A stretch of DNA of 64,000 bases from the NCBI GenBank assembly GCA_002077065.1, contig NAJO01000041.1, forward strand, positions 248,001 through 312,000. Direction: 5' to 3'. Within the stretch, counting starts at the first letter, position 1; each line of letters starts with the position of its first letter. This DNA is from Cryoendolithus antarcticus. Taxonomy: Eukaryota > Ascomycota > Dothideomycetes > Cladosporiales > Cladosporiaceae. The notes beneath the pieces were generated by a model. That model was not told where the DNA came from. It worked only from the letters and a program-made list of their open reading frames with translations, and searched no databases. A program made the translations under genes and the position numbers. Below, piece by piece: positions 1 through 11,181 of the stretch.

Positions 1-1438
1 GGTGTTGGAGTCGGTGTTCGTGGAGCGCGAGAGTGGAGGTGTTGGAGGAAGTAGCGCGGCCTGCTCGGGCGGTCAGTAGCACCTTCCCACGCTAAGAAAG
101 AAGCCCTTGTAGAGGGTCCGTGCCACGACTCGTGCTCACGAAAATCGATGGGCAACTCCAAGATCGCAGACTGCAAATCGGCGATACACTCTAGACGACT
201 TTCAATCGTGTCGTAGTCGTGTCGTAGCGCGTTGATCAAGTCAATCTAAAAGAGGCCACGTAACGAAACAGTGCTTCTCCCACAGTTCATATGCGAGGTC
301 AATGCAAACACAAAGGCAGCTGTGCAGCTTCACAGGAAAGCCGCAGCGAACGAGCACGCAGATCCCGTTCGGCTTACAGCGGTATGGGAGCGGACACAGC
401 AGCTACTGCTCCACCCTGGCGCCGTCAACGCGACCTTCTGCACTGCTGCAGTTGAAGACAGGGTTAAAGGCTCCAGCGAGTGGACACCGCAAGGCCCAGA
501 TGTGCATTCAGTAGCTGCAGCACTACTCAAGGACACAAATCATGCGCAATCGAGCAGATAGCGCTATGAGCTACCAGTCAAAGCAGCTGCACGAGAGCTT
601 CATGCTGCCCAAGAAGCAGTTCTGCCAGTCACAGTTGCGATGGAAAGTCCCAAGTCCGTAAATCGTGCAGAGCTTCGACGCGTTCGCGGTCACTTCGCGT
701 TGACGCTAAGCCCTTCGTGGCTTGCGACATGCAGGACTCCACCATTGTGCAGGTCGGTTTTGCACGTTGGCTCAACGGCTTCTCCATATCGACAAGCTTC
801 TCCATGATCACCAGGTCGAGTTGTACAGTCGATGCAATACTAGCCGAGCAAAAATGCATCACCCTCGCTCTTCGGCCAGTGCTACTACTGGCCCAACACA
901 CCGTCCTTCCTGCTAAGATCCAGGCTTTGCTCAGTGCGCGGTGTAGATCCGCATTCAAGAACTATTCCGGGATATTCAAATGCGGATGACATCGCTCTCG
1001 GAGGTGGCATGCTTGTATTAACCGCTGTACAGAGTGTCGTGAGGTCGGATCCCGTGCACATGCCTGCGTGGAGGCCAGCATGGAGTCAAGTGTAGTTCTC
1101 GTTAAGGCTTGAACGAGTTAGGCTCATCAGAGGTGTGAAACCCATCGTTGACGCAGTCTTCTCCGGACTGCTGGCAGATCGACGATAGGTCCTGGGCAAA
1201 TGATTGTGTGAAGACAGGAGAATGCGAGTCAAGTGAGGTCGAGCTAAGCTTCGTTGCTACTATGTGACTGGGAGAAGGCGCGAAGATGGATGCGACTTCC
1301 TTGACTGCTATGCTTCTGCCAGAACGCTGATCCGCTGCTTGTAATACGCCGTGCCTAGAGCTTCCGGAGACTGTCCAGCGCCGTTGATATAACTGCCCGA
1401 AACGCCTCATTCTAACAATATGCCTGCATATCATATTC
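1..1438. other. No recognised gene (5' end of window)
   Basis: Only short open frames occur here and none has a recognisable domain. The part next to hymA, 1102-1434 on the minus strand, stays open for 110 codons and lies just past a GTAAGG donor-like site at the end of hymA exon 3. It could hold an alternative last exon or 3' UTR of hymA, but its predicted protein does not resemble MO25. Nothing else stands out. Confidence 0.5.
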
Positions 1439-2743
1439 TCATGACCTTACTTGCGCCGTGCTTGGATTCTTCTCGACTCCTTGCCTCGAGCCCGCTCCAG
1501 CAGCTCCAACATCATCTGGCAACGCACCAATAGCCTTGATGAGCCACGCCTTCTCATCATTGAATTGATCATCATCCGTCCGCTCCTCCAAGAAGCGCGG
1601 TAAGAACTTCAGCAACCGCTGCTTGTTCATGATCAAGAACTTCTGCACCTCAGGCGTCTTATTGGGATTAGCAGCAAAGATCTACGGATAGAAGTCAGCT
1701 CAAAGTCCTGCGATCGTAAACGGGCAGAAGCGACGACTCACCTTGAACACGTGAAACCCCTCATACTGCACCATCCTCCTATCATCCTTCAACTGCCACA
1801 TAACCAGCTTCAAATTCTCCCCACCCCCCACATACCTCGTCATCACCTCGTAGAACGCGCGATCTAACAGCACCTCGCCCAGCAACTTCAGGCTCTGCCG
1901 TTTCGTAACGTAACTCTCACTCCTAACAAGAACATTGTTATAGCGCTCGAAGAACCGCTCAAAGTTCGTGCCCATGTATTGTGCTACGAGGGGTTTGTGT
2001 TTCGTGAGGATCGTGCGGAAGGTGTCGAAGGCGTCGGCGCTGATTTCGAAGGGTGACGAGGAGATGTAGGTGAAGAAGGACCAGAAGACGCCAGTGCCTG
2101 AGGAGGGCGAGGAGGTGTCGATATCGTTGTAGATGTCTACTGTTTTTGTAGGCCCAGTTCCTGAGTCGCCGGATGTCGACTCATCATATAATATGACTGC
2201 TGCCACGGCGTCCCATTTCAGCGCCTCTTTCAACACCCCGCCGCATGCGCTTGCCGATTCCTTCCTCTCATACCCCCGGCAAAGCTGCACTATCACTTCC
2301 GGTGCTGTGCGGATGACTTCTCGTAATGCATCAGGCTCGTTTGCTGTGCTTCCTGGTGCTCGATAGCGGAACACTGCTGCTATGAGGGTTTGTGTATCCT
2401 TCCGTGTCTCGAAGGGGAGGAGATGGAGATTCGAGACGAGCAGTGGAAGGAGCTTCTCTGAGAGTATGGCGCTTATGAGGGAGGATTGAGACGATGCATC
2501 GGGCGTTGGAGTATCGGGTGTACCGCAGAGGGAGACTTTGAGGGTTGCGATCGTGGAGGAGAGCTCGGTTTGGGTCTGGAGAATGTCTCAGTGAGGACCG
2601 CGAAGTGCCCCGAAATTGCTCTTCGGTACCTTTGCTGCTGCTGCCTGCCCTTCTTCCCGTCCCAGTCGCTGGAGCAGATCTTTACTCGACTTCACGAGAT
2701 CCTGTGCCGACCGAGCTCGCGAGCGATTGAAGAGGAAAGCCAT
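1439..2743 (-). CDS. hymA: HymA / MO25-family scaffold protein, three exons
   Basis: Predicted 396-residue MO25 (Cab39) family protein. In animals MO25 is the scaffold that activates STE20-family kinases with LKB1/STRAD; in Aspergillus hymA is needed for conidiophore development, and yeast Hym1 acts in the RAM polarity pathway. Exon 1 (2743-2630) begins MAFLFNRSRARS, the family N-terminus. Intron 1 is 2576-2629 (54 bases, GTACCG to CTCCAG) and removes an in-frame TGA. Intron 2 is 1682-1741 (60 bases, GTGAGT to CCGTAG), joining GFHVFK to IFAANPNKTPEV, the conserved helical-repeat core. The FLEERTDDDQFNDEK stretch near the C-terminus is also typical of the family. The stop at 1439 is the unspliced reading; a GTAAGG donor overlaps the last codons, so the true end could differ. 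Family assignment is strong, the last few residues are uncertain. Confidence 0.88.
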
Positions 2744-3110
2744 GCTGCTTTTTGCGAAGTGCTATGATGATTCTCAAGGACGTGCAAGTCCGCGCATGGT
2801 CGCTGGCAGGTGCGACTGCGAATCGACTGTAGCGTCAAGTGGACCGCGAATGCTAAACGGGTCACTGGATCTTTCACATTCTGGTCAGTCTGTCGGAGCG
2901 AGTGTTTGGTGAAACATCTGCACCCGATGATGCTCGACGTCAGCGGGGAGGCGTCCCTGGCAACCACGAACAACAGTCGGGGCGAGCGGACACGTCGATA
3001 CATTATCACCTCTTCGAGAGCTTCAGCAGTACTTGAAGCGACATGAAATAATGCACTACAGTATCGTACAGACTCTTCTATATGTATGCAGTTGTACATA
3101 GTCCCGTTGA
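2744..3110. other. Intergenic, between two minus-strand genes
   Basis: Holds the hymA 5' leader and the 3' flank of the upstream gene. A minus-strand frame is open through much of it (2692-3114), but it overlaps hymA exon 1 in another frame and has no domain, so it was not called. Confidence 0.5.
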
Positions 3111-5396
3111 TCAAAGTTGGTCCTCGATTCTCCTCAGCTCAAGTATCCTCTCCCTAGCCCCGAAATTCAGACCACCATTCATGTCATCTAACATCTCGTC
3201 GCCACCCACACCTGTTGCAACACCGCCGCCGTCCTTGAAGTCACTCAATCCCACAGGCACACCCTTAGAATCTCCCACAGCACTCATCTCAGCTCTCGTA
3301 GGCGGCCGCTTGCCCATGGCGACAGCTTCATCAACCGCTGCGTTGTAAGCGACGTCGCTCCGTTGTGAGATCGCGAGTAGGTAGTTCATCGTCTTCCAAT
3401 TCTCGTAGCGCAGGGTGGCGATTGGGATGGATGGACGGGACTCATTCGTCTCCGGACCGATGTTACTTCCAGGAGACGTGGACTCCGTCATAATCGGTAG
3501 CGAGGTAGGGTCCGTCGTGAGCTCGTCGTACAGCCTCTCCATCTCAGCTTCTGGCAGGAAAATCTCGTCCGGTATTCGCGTGAGAGTCATGGGCAGCTTC
3601 CCAGATATAGCTAGCTGATCGATCGATTCGCCGCGATCAATATACTGCTGGAAGACCTGCACATCCTCATTCAGTTTGCCGACGTCAGTGAGGATGTCCT
3701 CGACCAGAGCGCGCGAGGGCAAGGCTTCAGTCTCGCGTGTCTCCTCAGATTCAACAATGCGAGAGACTACCCTACCAACCTCGGCTGTGTCGAGGTGTGT
3801 CATTTCGGCCAGCATCGCGCGCGCGAACTCTGGCTTGTCGGCAAGCAGCGCTGCTTTAGTGAGAATATGCGCATCGGTGGCGTCGGGGTACTGGTTCAAT
3901 CTAGCGCGCTCTTCGACCAAGGACTTCCATCCGGAGGCGATGATGTCGACGTCCCGGAGCTGGCCGGCAGCTGTGATGACAGATCGATGCGTGATAATCG
4001 TCGGCTTGTAGCCGAGTGCCTTCGCGTGTTCCAAGGCGAGCGTCATAGACTCCTTACGTCTGCCTTGGCCGGCGAAGTTGACGATGGCGGAGTGATACAC
4101 GGAGAGCGAAGGTGTGACGCCAAGTTTCACGAAAAGTACGCTCATACTCTCGTACACTTCGTGCACAGCAGAAGCCAAGAGCTCGCGCTGATCAGGGGGC
4201 AGGTTTGAAGCACTATCAAGACGCATGATCTGCGTGACGGCAATGAGGATCTCGCTGATCACGTTGTTGACTAGCACACCGCCTGCACCGACTTGCATGT
4301 AAGCGGCGGATAGCATAGTCCGGATGACCCATACATGCCGATTCCGATCTTCCAGAGTGACAGCCGGTTTGATCAGACTTATCATTGCGCGAAACACCAG
4401 GTTTGCTGGTCCAACTTTCGTCCTACATAACATAGCGAACAGTGCCCAGGCTTCAGTCAGCGGGCGTTCGGGAAGCACCTCAGTCAAGTCCTTCGTCAAC
4501 GCCACCACACGCGGTTTGAGCCGGAGCAATGTATCGAGCGTGAGGTACGCGTTCTTCGTGTCACCCCGTTGCAGCCGCGCGATCATGATACTTGAGAGTA
4601 ATGACGTTGGTAGCTCATCGATTCCAGATAGATGTTCTTGAGTCCTGTCCGGCACCACAGAAGTAGGGGAAAAGTGGTACGTCACGAAATTAACGTTCGA
4701 CCGTGTCAGTGCCTCCTGGTAGACGCTCTCAATCTCCACGAGATCGGTGTCCTGCGCAGCCAGCATCCGAATGGCGATGCTGTAGGCCTTGGCCGAAGCC
4801 ATGGCATCGTTCTGCTCTCTGAGCCACGCCCAGAACTTGTTCCCGGCATCCCAGGTCTGCGTCTCGGTGAAGAGCGTAAGCAGCACGAATGTATTGGGCC
4901 CAACCTTGCTCAATCTAGAGTTGCGCAGATCTGAGGCAATTCGCTCGCCAAGTGCTAGACCACGCTCGGTGATTGAGCGGTCACGCTGCTGTTCTGGCTT
5001 GTACTTTTCTATGCTGATATGCGTTCTAATCGAATTGATGAGTGCGAAGTAGTTATTGTCGCTCAAGTACGACTTTTGAGTAGGAGTCAGCCCGTCGTAT
5101 ATCTCAATGATCTCGTCAAGATTTTTGGTCTTTAACTGAGGAAGTTGTCTAGGCTTTGGCTCACGCTGCCGTTCGGCGAGATCCAGATGTCGTGCCCTGT
5201 AAGTCCTCGGTTTCAACTTCGTGGCTTCCGTTGCGTAAGATCTGTGCAAAGCAGATGAGGTAACCGAAGGAGGAACACTGGATGGGGGCGGCGATGTGGC
5301 GACCGTTTTGCTGCGTCTATGGAAGGCGTCGAGCCATGATCGCTGCTGCTGAACCTGACGCTGCAGTATTCGCAGTCGCTGCAAAAGATTGGACAT
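3111..5396 (-). CDS. Helical-repeat (PPR/TPR-like) protein, probably mitochondrial
   Basis: Intronless frame of 761 residues. The N-terminus (about 1-80) is rich in Arg, Gln, Ser and Pro with few acidic residues, as in a mitochondrial presequence, and includes a basic PRTYRARHLD stretch. From about residue 90 to 600 it is made of amphipathic helices with PPR-like pairs, for example VYHSAIVNFAGQGRRKESM followed by THRSVITAAGQLRDVD, each with the spacing of about 35 residues expected for PPR/TPR arrays. The last 60 residues are Gly/Asp-rich and end in a charged helix. Fungal proteins with this layout include mitochondrial RNA or assembly factors (for example the CIA84 complex I assembly factor), but I cannot place it in one family. 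The start ATG at 5396 is the only good one before the presequence. Confidence 0.75.
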   Translation of the reverse strand: MSNLLQRLRILQRQVQQQRSWLDAFHRRSKTVATSPPPSSVPPSVTSSALHRSYATEATKLKPRTYRARHLDLAERQREPKPRQLPQLKTKNLDEIIEIYDGLTPTQKSYLSDNNYFALINSIRTHISIEKYKPEQQRDRSITERGLALGERIASDLRNSRLSKVGPNTFVLLTLFTETQTWDAGNKFWAWLREQNDAMASAKAYSIAIRMLAAQDTDLVEIESVYQEALTRSNVNFVTYHFSPTSVVPDRTQEHLSGIDELPTSLLSSIMIARLQRGDTKNAYLTLDTLLRLKPRVVALTKDLTEVLPERPLTEAWALFAMLCRTKVGPANLVFRAMISLIKPAVTLEDRNRHVWVIRTMLSAAYMQVGAGGVLVNNVISEILIAVTQIMRLDSASNLPPDQRELLASAVHEVYESMSVLFVKLGVTPSLSVYHSAIVNFAGQGRRKESMTLALEHAKALGYKPTIITHRSVITAAGQLRDVDIIASGWKSLVEERARLNQYPDATDAHILTKAALLADKPEFARAMLAEMTHLDTAEVGRVVSRIVESEETRETEALPSRALVEDILTDVGKLNEDVQVFQQYIDRGESIDQLAISGKLPMTLTRIPDEIFLPEAEMERLYDELTTDPTSLPIMTESTSPGSNIGPETNESRPSIPIATLRYENWKTMNYLLAISQRSDVAYNAAVDEAVAMGKRPPTRAEMSAVGDSKGVPVGLSDFKDGGGVATGVGGDEMLDDMNGGLNFGARERILELRRIEDQL

Positions 5397-6283
5397 TGTC
5401 GGTATCTTTATTCACCATTGTACAGCGAAGATGAATAAACGTAGACACCCCCCCCTCGATCTCGGGGATGCCACAACTTTTCTCCGCAGTCTCCTGCTGC
5501 ATTTGATCTCAATGCGATACTCGCCCCTGCCATCTCCCCTCTGCATTGACACTATTTCTTCCTGCACTGCTTCCTCAACGCGCTTTAGCTCGCGTCTCGT
5601 GCAGTCGCTCTCGTCCTCTCGACTACTCACGGCGGCCCCTCCCTCTCACTCCTGCGTGCTCCAGCGTTGCATTCGTGCCGCACAGCTGAGTCTGTGTTTG
5701 CGCGACGCGTTCTACAACTAGTCCACTCATCGCTTTGCTCATTTATTTCTGCATACATGGTACCAAGATGGGGTGTTTGATCGCTATTGACAATATAACT
5801 CTGGAGAGTATGATATCCACGAAGATTTCAAAAGAATCATACGTTCTGCCCGCCGTCCAAAGTTTCTCGTCCGTTTCGCTCCCGTGGACGCTAGTCTCGA
5901 AATATGATTCCATGGCTTGCATTTGATTCCACATGCATGCTGATGGACTGATTGGACAGTCCATACGCCCGTCCCTTGCTGAATAATGCTCCATGACCAT
6001 GCCACAGGTGTCCAGGAGCTCGTTGCAAGACAAGGTGAAGTACGCGGACGTGTGATGCCTAATTCCGACATTTCTATACTAGACTGGTCTGGAAATTGTC
6101 AGATGCACTCTGATGTGCGCAACGTGTCGCTTCTGCAAGCAAGGTCTGTATATATTGGGCCTGAGTGCCACTGCATCTGCTGTTCATTCCCTTCTCTTAG
6201 AATTCGACAGCAAGGCTTTCACTTGTAATTTGAATCGTGTCTCCTGGGCTACTTCGACTTCATTCTTCAGCACGGAGCCAGCC
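5397..6283. other. Divergent promoter region
   Basis: Lies between the minus-strand helical-repeat gene and the plus-strand SDR gene, so it carries both promoters. It has a run of eight C at about 5449 and a TATA-like site near 6150. Short open frames on both strands have no recognisable features. Confidence 0.5.
6148..6155 (+). promoter_or_regulatory. TATA-like box upstream of SDR gene
   Basis: The run TATATAT lies about 130 bases before the SDR start codon at 6284, at a distance that would suit a fungal TATA box with a leader of about 100 bases. Position and sequence are the only support. Confidence 0.35.
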
Positions 6284-7249
6284 ATGGAGCATTCGACCGC
6301 GCTCGTCACAGGAGCCACCTCTGGAGTCGGTTACGAAGCGGCCCTCCTGCTTGCTGAGGAGGGCTGGCGCGAGGTAATCATCACCGGGCGCACCCTGGCT
6401 CGGATTCAGGAGACGGCCACTCAACTCACGGCGGAGACTGGAAAGAAGATCTTCACGCCGCTGGAGCTGGACTTGGACACCCTGTCTAGTGTGCAGTCCG
6501 CCCTCAACGAGCTTGTGAAGCGAGGCCGGTCGGTCGACTTCCTACTGCTTAACGCGGGCATGGTTGGGGGTAAGGAGCGCGTGCTCACTGCGGTAAGTAT
6601 CGAGGCGAGTCAGTCGCCGCTCATCGGCCATCATCAATTGACCGTCGGCTTGCTCCGCGCCAACTTAATGAGCCGTAACGCACGGATCGTCATCTCAGGC
6701 TCGGAAGGTGCCCGTGGAGACGTACCTATGTTCAGCTACACCGACCTGACGCAATTTGCGGCCAGAGACCACCACGACGACCTCACGGCCGCTGTTGAAG
6801 CCCTGGTCCGCAGTGGGCCGGACGTGAAATACGAGCCAAATCGGGCATACGCCGACGCAAAGCTCATCGTTGCATGGTGGGCCTTCGCGCTGGCGCGCCG
6901 GCTACCTTCCGGCATGGCTGTGTACACCGTCTCGCCGGGCTCCGCGCCCGATACCAAGGTGGCGCGACACGCCAGCGCGGTGCTCAGGTACTTTATGGTT
7001 CCACTGGTGAAACTCATTCCAGGCATGTCACACACTCCTAAGACCGCAGCTCGTCGATATCTCCAAGCAGCGGAGTTCGGCACCGACGTCTCGGGCGAGT
7101 TCTTCGCCTCGCCGCCCAAGAAGTTCATCGGCGCAATTGAGGCGATGCGTCACCCTCACTTTCACGATGGCGCCAGCCAGGAAGCTGCGTGGCAGGCCAT
7201 CGTCAACATTTCTGGTGTCGAATACTCCCAGCCAAGATCCTTGGATTGA
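6284..7249 (+). CDS. Short-chain dehydrogenase/reductase, intronless, bacterial-like
   Basis: A 321-residue classical-type SDR, expected to oxidise or reduce a carbonyl/hydroxyl substrate with NAD(P)H. The nucleotide-binding motif TGATSGVG is at residues 8-15, the NAG motif (LLLNAGM) near 88, the catalytic Ser in VISGSEGARG near 130, and the active-site YADAK near 190. The C-terminal PPKKFIGAIEAMRHPHFHD segment and the overall length resemble actinobacterial SDRs from memory rather than typical fungal ones. No intron is visible, whereas the other two SDR genes in the window have one and three. The frame is open upstream to 6113, but the ATG at 6284 (context gccATGg) starts exactly at the Rossmann fold and is preferred. 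Substrate is unknown. Confidence 0.85.
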   Translation: MEHSTALVTGATSGVGYEAALLLAEEGWREVIITGRTLARIQETATQLTAETGKKIFTPLELDLDTLSSVQSALNELVKRGRSVDFLLLNAGMVGGKERVLTAVSIEASQSPLIGHHQLTVGLLRANLMSRNARIVISGSEGARGDVPMFSYTDLTQFAARDHHDDLTAAVEALVRSGPDVKYEPNRAYADAKLIVAWWAFALARRLPSGMAVYTVSPGSAPDTKVARHASAVLRYFMVPLVKLIPGMSHTPKTAARRYLQAAEFGTDVSGEFFASPPKKFIGAIEAMRHPHFHDGASQEAAWQAIVNISGVEYSQPRSLD

Positions 7250-8162
7250 GTGTAATGCACAGAGGGAGCATGAGTTATCGCGAAACTGAGACTCTGCAGG
7301 CGTGTGTGGGATGCGAATGGTCGTCCACGAAGAGATCAGATATGGTTGAGAAGGGTGTCACACTATTGCGTAGTGAGAAGCGTAGATGCCATGTTAATTG
7401 ACAAAGTGCTCGCTAGAGAGTATGTCTATGCGTAATCCATATTGTAAGCGAAGCACCGAGTTGACGACCACATTCAGAAGCGTCGAATGCACTGTAGGGA
7501 GAGTCAATCGAGCCTCATGTTCATTTCCAGCGGAGGCCATTCTTATACATACCCGTACTTAATAGCTCGCGCGCCCTTGACGAACAAGACGAAGTGAAGG
7601 GGGCACACGAGTGACAATGGAAACGGACCGTCCACAACTCACCATGGACGAGATTGCTACCATATGCCGCACCGCGAACGTATACACGTACCTAGGCTGT
7701 TAGTGAGAGTGTCGTGTCTTCCGACCTCACCCCTAAACAGCGCTAGAAGCATTTTGATTCATTAGCGCAGTCTATACCAGCAGTGTCCATCACGCGGACC
7801 TTTGGAGTGGTCCGCTTGTTCTGTCATTTGCGTGGGGGGTTAGAAAAGAGTAGAAGTAACACGAAAAGGTGACGAACTAAATACATAGGCACGTATAGGC
7901 GATTAGAGGACTGACCGAGCACTCGAGGATCACATGCGCCCAGTTCAGTGGCTAAAAGGTGCTGGAGTGGCCATTCTCCAATCCTGTACATATTGTGTAC
8001 ACATGTGGTGCGTGCTCGTGAGGTGAGGTCGATGCCAAGCCCAACACATGACAACCTACCTACCGCAAAAGACAACAATCGACGTACTCAATGCGTTAGA
8101 CACCCAAGGACTTGAGTGTGCCGAATCCATACATAAGCTGAAGTGACCGTCCAACCGCCACC
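7250..8162. other. Intergenic region, no gene seen
   Basis: Between the SDR and RET3 genes. All open frames are below about 85 codons and featureless. The last part is the RET3 promoter and leader, ending in gccaccATGg. Confidence 0.5.
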
Positions 8163-8815
8163 ATGGCACCCAACATGTCCCTCTTCAGCATCAACGCGAT
8201 CCTCCTCCTCTCGGCTGACGATGGCTCCCGCATACTGGCCAAATATTACTCCCCACCCCATATACCGACGAACATGGGCACAGACTATCCTGGGGCGCAA
8301 CCGTACACATCACTGAAGGATCAGAAAGCGTTCGAGAAGGGGTTACTCGAGAAGACTACGAAGCAGACGAACGACATAATATTATACGACAACCGGATTG
8401 TGGTCTACAAGGCGGAGAGTGATGTAATGCTGTATGTGGTTGGAGGAGCGGACGAGAACGAGGTCATGCTGTACAACGTTGTGCTGGCTCTGAGGGATAG
8501 TCTGAACATATTGCTGAAGTAGGGCATATACCTTATCCGTTGCCCTAAGCACATGCTAACACGAGATGCAGAAACTCCGTGGACAAGCGCACACTGATAG
8601 AGAACTACGACCTTGCTTCGCTATGTCTGGACGAGATCATAGACGACGGCATTATACTTGAGACAGATCCGGTGGTCATCGCGAGTCGGGTCTCAAGACC
8701 ACCAGCGCAGGATGTGCCCAACATGCAAGGCATAGATCTGAGCGAAGAGGGCTTGCTCAAAATCTACCAGTTCGGCAAGCAAAAGCTTGGGGAGCGTCTA
8801 CGACAAGGACTTTGA
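8163..8815 (+). CDS. RET3: Coatomer (COPI) subunit zeta, two exons
   Basis: Predicted 199-residue zeta subunit of the COPI coat, which drives retrograde Golgi-to-ER vesicle traffic as part of the F-subcomplex; the fold is a longin/adaptin small-chain domain. The N-terminus SLFSINAILLLSADDGSR, the middle IVVYKAESDVMLYVVGG and the C-terminal LIENYDLASLCLDEIIDDG with ILETDP are family signatures. The exon 1 frame ends in LLK then TAG, but that TAG is inside an intron at 8519-8571 (53 bases, GTAGGG donor, GCTAAC branch site, GCAG acceptor). Splicing restores LLKNSVDKRTL in frame. Length matches the family (about 190-200). The start at 8163 has a strong context (gccaccATGg). Confidence 0.95.
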
Positions 8816-10567
8816 TTGCCGTGTATCGAAATCTCGTCAGATCAATGGTCAACGCTGTGCGGAGCCGCATTTGGTTCACCGGGATTACTGGTGCATAGCA
8901 TGGCGCTAGGGGCGTGGACTTGTGGGAGAATGGAAATGATTGGGAGGTATGCTCATGGTGAAGCAGCAAGTTTCCCGAGTCGACGAGCAGGTTGACTTGG
9001 CCTCGTGGGCTGGAGTGCGCGCCATGGAACCTCTGTGATGATCAGAAATGTGCTGCCGAAGCGACCTTGGAGTACTCTACCATCAGAAATCTCCTCATGC
9101 TACTCTGGCACCGAATGCGCTTCGGCACGATGCTCAGATGATAGGTAGCGCAGGCTACAGAATAATGACACATCTTTGTCCGGCACGGCGCTGTTCCGTC
9201 CGCGTCTCGATGTCATAGTGAACCTCGGACTGTTACGTTCTTTGATGTTGCGCACATGTTTCATCCCATCCCGGCACCGCTCGTAGACTTTGAGCCTCAC
9301 CAGCCGGACCATGCCACTGGATGCGCTACGGGCGCTACTGTCGGGGTTGCGCCTTCCCCGCGAAAAGTTTTGGGCCTCAGATCGCCGGCTAAATACAGGA
9401 CATCACCCCAGGAAGAGATACATCGACGTGGAGGCGCGGGATGTCCGAAGTAACTTGTTCAAGATGCGATGTTGCGGTCACCAAATCGTATGGCGCTTGT
9501 CGGGTCAATTGGTGTACGTCGACCATATTGATGCTCGCAACGAACGTTCAGGCTGGACTAACCGCAACGCAGCCGTCAAACAGGCTGACGGAAGGCACTG
9601 GACATATCATCTCCTGAATGCCGTCACTGTCCCACGCATGGGCCGTTTGGAGCCCAGGTTGATGACCCGATCGTTCCACGGACTCGGCGCCACGCTGGCA
9701 ATTCGTGGCCGAGGTGTAATCGATTCCTACGACAAACGCGAATCGTGCCCGAGGGCCATGGTCTGGCGGTGAAGCGTTGTCACCAAACCGATATGCACAC
9801 TCGCGCCGAAGATGCGGCAACGAAAACGCATGCAAAGCCGATCTTGCAGGCCCTACAGCCAGCGTAATCAAACGCGGGATGTACCCACGTTACCCCAGCC
9901 TTGTCAAGTCCAATCCAGCCCAGATTCGCTCCCGCCTTCCAGAACAAAACCTGGCCGTCCGAGCATCGACTGCAATCTGACTCTGCCCGTCTCCGCCACA
10001 GACCCGATTCGCGCAACGGCAATCAGATTTTAAAACAACATTGCACGCATCCCGCATCCCCCGGAAACTTGGCGTTGCGGAGTTTGGCGGGCTCCCACAT
10101 TACCTCCACGCTTGGGCGCGTCTCCATGCGGTGATACCACCGTCGTGGACGGGCTCGCTTCCTGCTCGCGTGGATGTTGTGATGAGACGACGAGTCGGGT
10201 GTGTGCGGTGAGACAGCGTGGTCCGGGAACTGGGTGTTTGATTTCCGATTGCACTGACGGCGATTTAAGGGTGGTGATGCGAGGCGAGGTGTTGTATATC
10301 AGTTATCCTGCGCTCTTCTTCTGTTGAGTTTCTATTCTCACCGCACCCCAGCTTGCAGCAATTGTGGATCAAAAAGCATACCCAGCCACCACTGTCTAAG
10401 CCCAGTTAATACACAAGACCACCATACTCAAAGCATCCAACCATCTATCTATCACATCAACGTCCCGGGCCATCAAACTCAGCAAGCTACTGTACCAGGA
10501 AGTCCACACAGACCAATATTAAGCCCTCCACCAGCAACGATCTATCACAACATCCGAAAGCATCAAG
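8816..10567. other. Long intergenic region with CA-rich leader at its right end
   Basis: The first 1.4 kb has only short frames; the longest, 160 codons at 9290-9772, has no recognisable domain or regular composition and overlaps antisense frames. From about 10325 to 10567 the plus strand is rich in CA and pyrimidines with CATCAA-like motifs, typical of a fungal 5' UTR, and leads into the small frame at 10568. Confidence 0.5.
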
Positions 10568-10789
10568 ATGACTTCCTCGCTCCCACAACCACCGCGAACA
10601 ACGTCCATACCACGCAACGACTCCTTCAGCACCGAAGACATCACCCGCGCATTTCAAGTATCAGCACAAAAGCCTCGCAACAACCTGTCATTACGCATCG
10701 TGAAGCAAGACGAAGTGTCGCCTCCACCGCCATCGCCACTCGAGACGAGACCACCGACGTCGTTCGGCTTGTCTGAGAGACGGAGATAG
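10568..10789 (+). CDS. Small hypothetical protein, 73 residues
   Basis: Short frame beginning MTSSLPQPPRTTSIPRND and containing a predicted helix around STEDITRAFQVSAQ, then a Pro-rich segment and a basic C-terminus ending ERRR. No domain is recognised. Support comes from the start context (catcaagATG), a CA-rich leader of about 240 bases of the type seen before real fungal genes, and an amino-acid pattern that looks coded in this frame. A minus-strand frame (10691-11062) overlaps its 3' half. It could instead be the first exon of a longer gene. Confidence 0.4.
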   Translation: MTSSLPQPPRTTSIPRNDSFSTEDITRAFQVSAQKPRNNLSLRIVKQDEVSPPPPSPLETRPPTSFGLSERRR

Positions 10790-11181
10790 ACTCGCTGCTG
10801 GTCCTTCCCATTCACGATGGTTCAACTGTACCGTCAGGATGTCCTCGCAGTGATGTTGAGCATCAGGCAGGCTTCTTGCACATGCGGCCATGCAAAGGTT
10901 CACGGCGTTGCTGAGGTCTGTAAGCAGCAGGGGTAATTCATGGGTCTGGAGGTTCACTGCTCGGGAGAACCGTATCAAGGATTGCAACATTAGGACTTTT
11001 GACTTCACCACATCAGGGGGCGCAAGTCCGGGATCGCTATGAGCTTTGAGAGCTGGCATCATCTAATGTATCTATCAAATAATTACATATATCAACCAGA
11101 TCATCAGTTTGTCGCTGTCGAATGCCTGTTGCCACCCAACCCCAGAGTAGCTTGGAAAGCGTAAGCCACCATCCCATCCGC
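10790..11181. other. Intergenic between small hypothetical gene and SDR 3' end
   Basis: Convergent 3' flanks. A minus-strand frame covers much of it (10691-11062) with a plausible helical stretch, but no start, splice or domain evidence ties it to a gene. A short AT-rich patch lies at about 11063-11100. Confidence 0.4.

Noticed and set aside
2576..2629. In-frame TGA in the hymA 5' part, as if a broken gene
   Set aside because: It lies in a normal 54-base intron with GT-AG ends and frame-preserving length.
8519..8571. TAG ending the first RET3 frame, as if truncated
   Set aside because: It is the start of a 53-base intron with a GCTAAC branch site; splicing restores the family sequence.
9290..9772. 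160-codon plus-strand open frame
   Set aside because: No domain or secondary-structure pattern, overlaps an equally long antisense frame, no promoter-like leader.
10691..11062. 123-codon minus-strand frame downstream of the SDR gene
   Set aside because: Its N-terminal half looks helical but the rest is a Trp/Arg artefact antisense to the small gene; no splice evidence.
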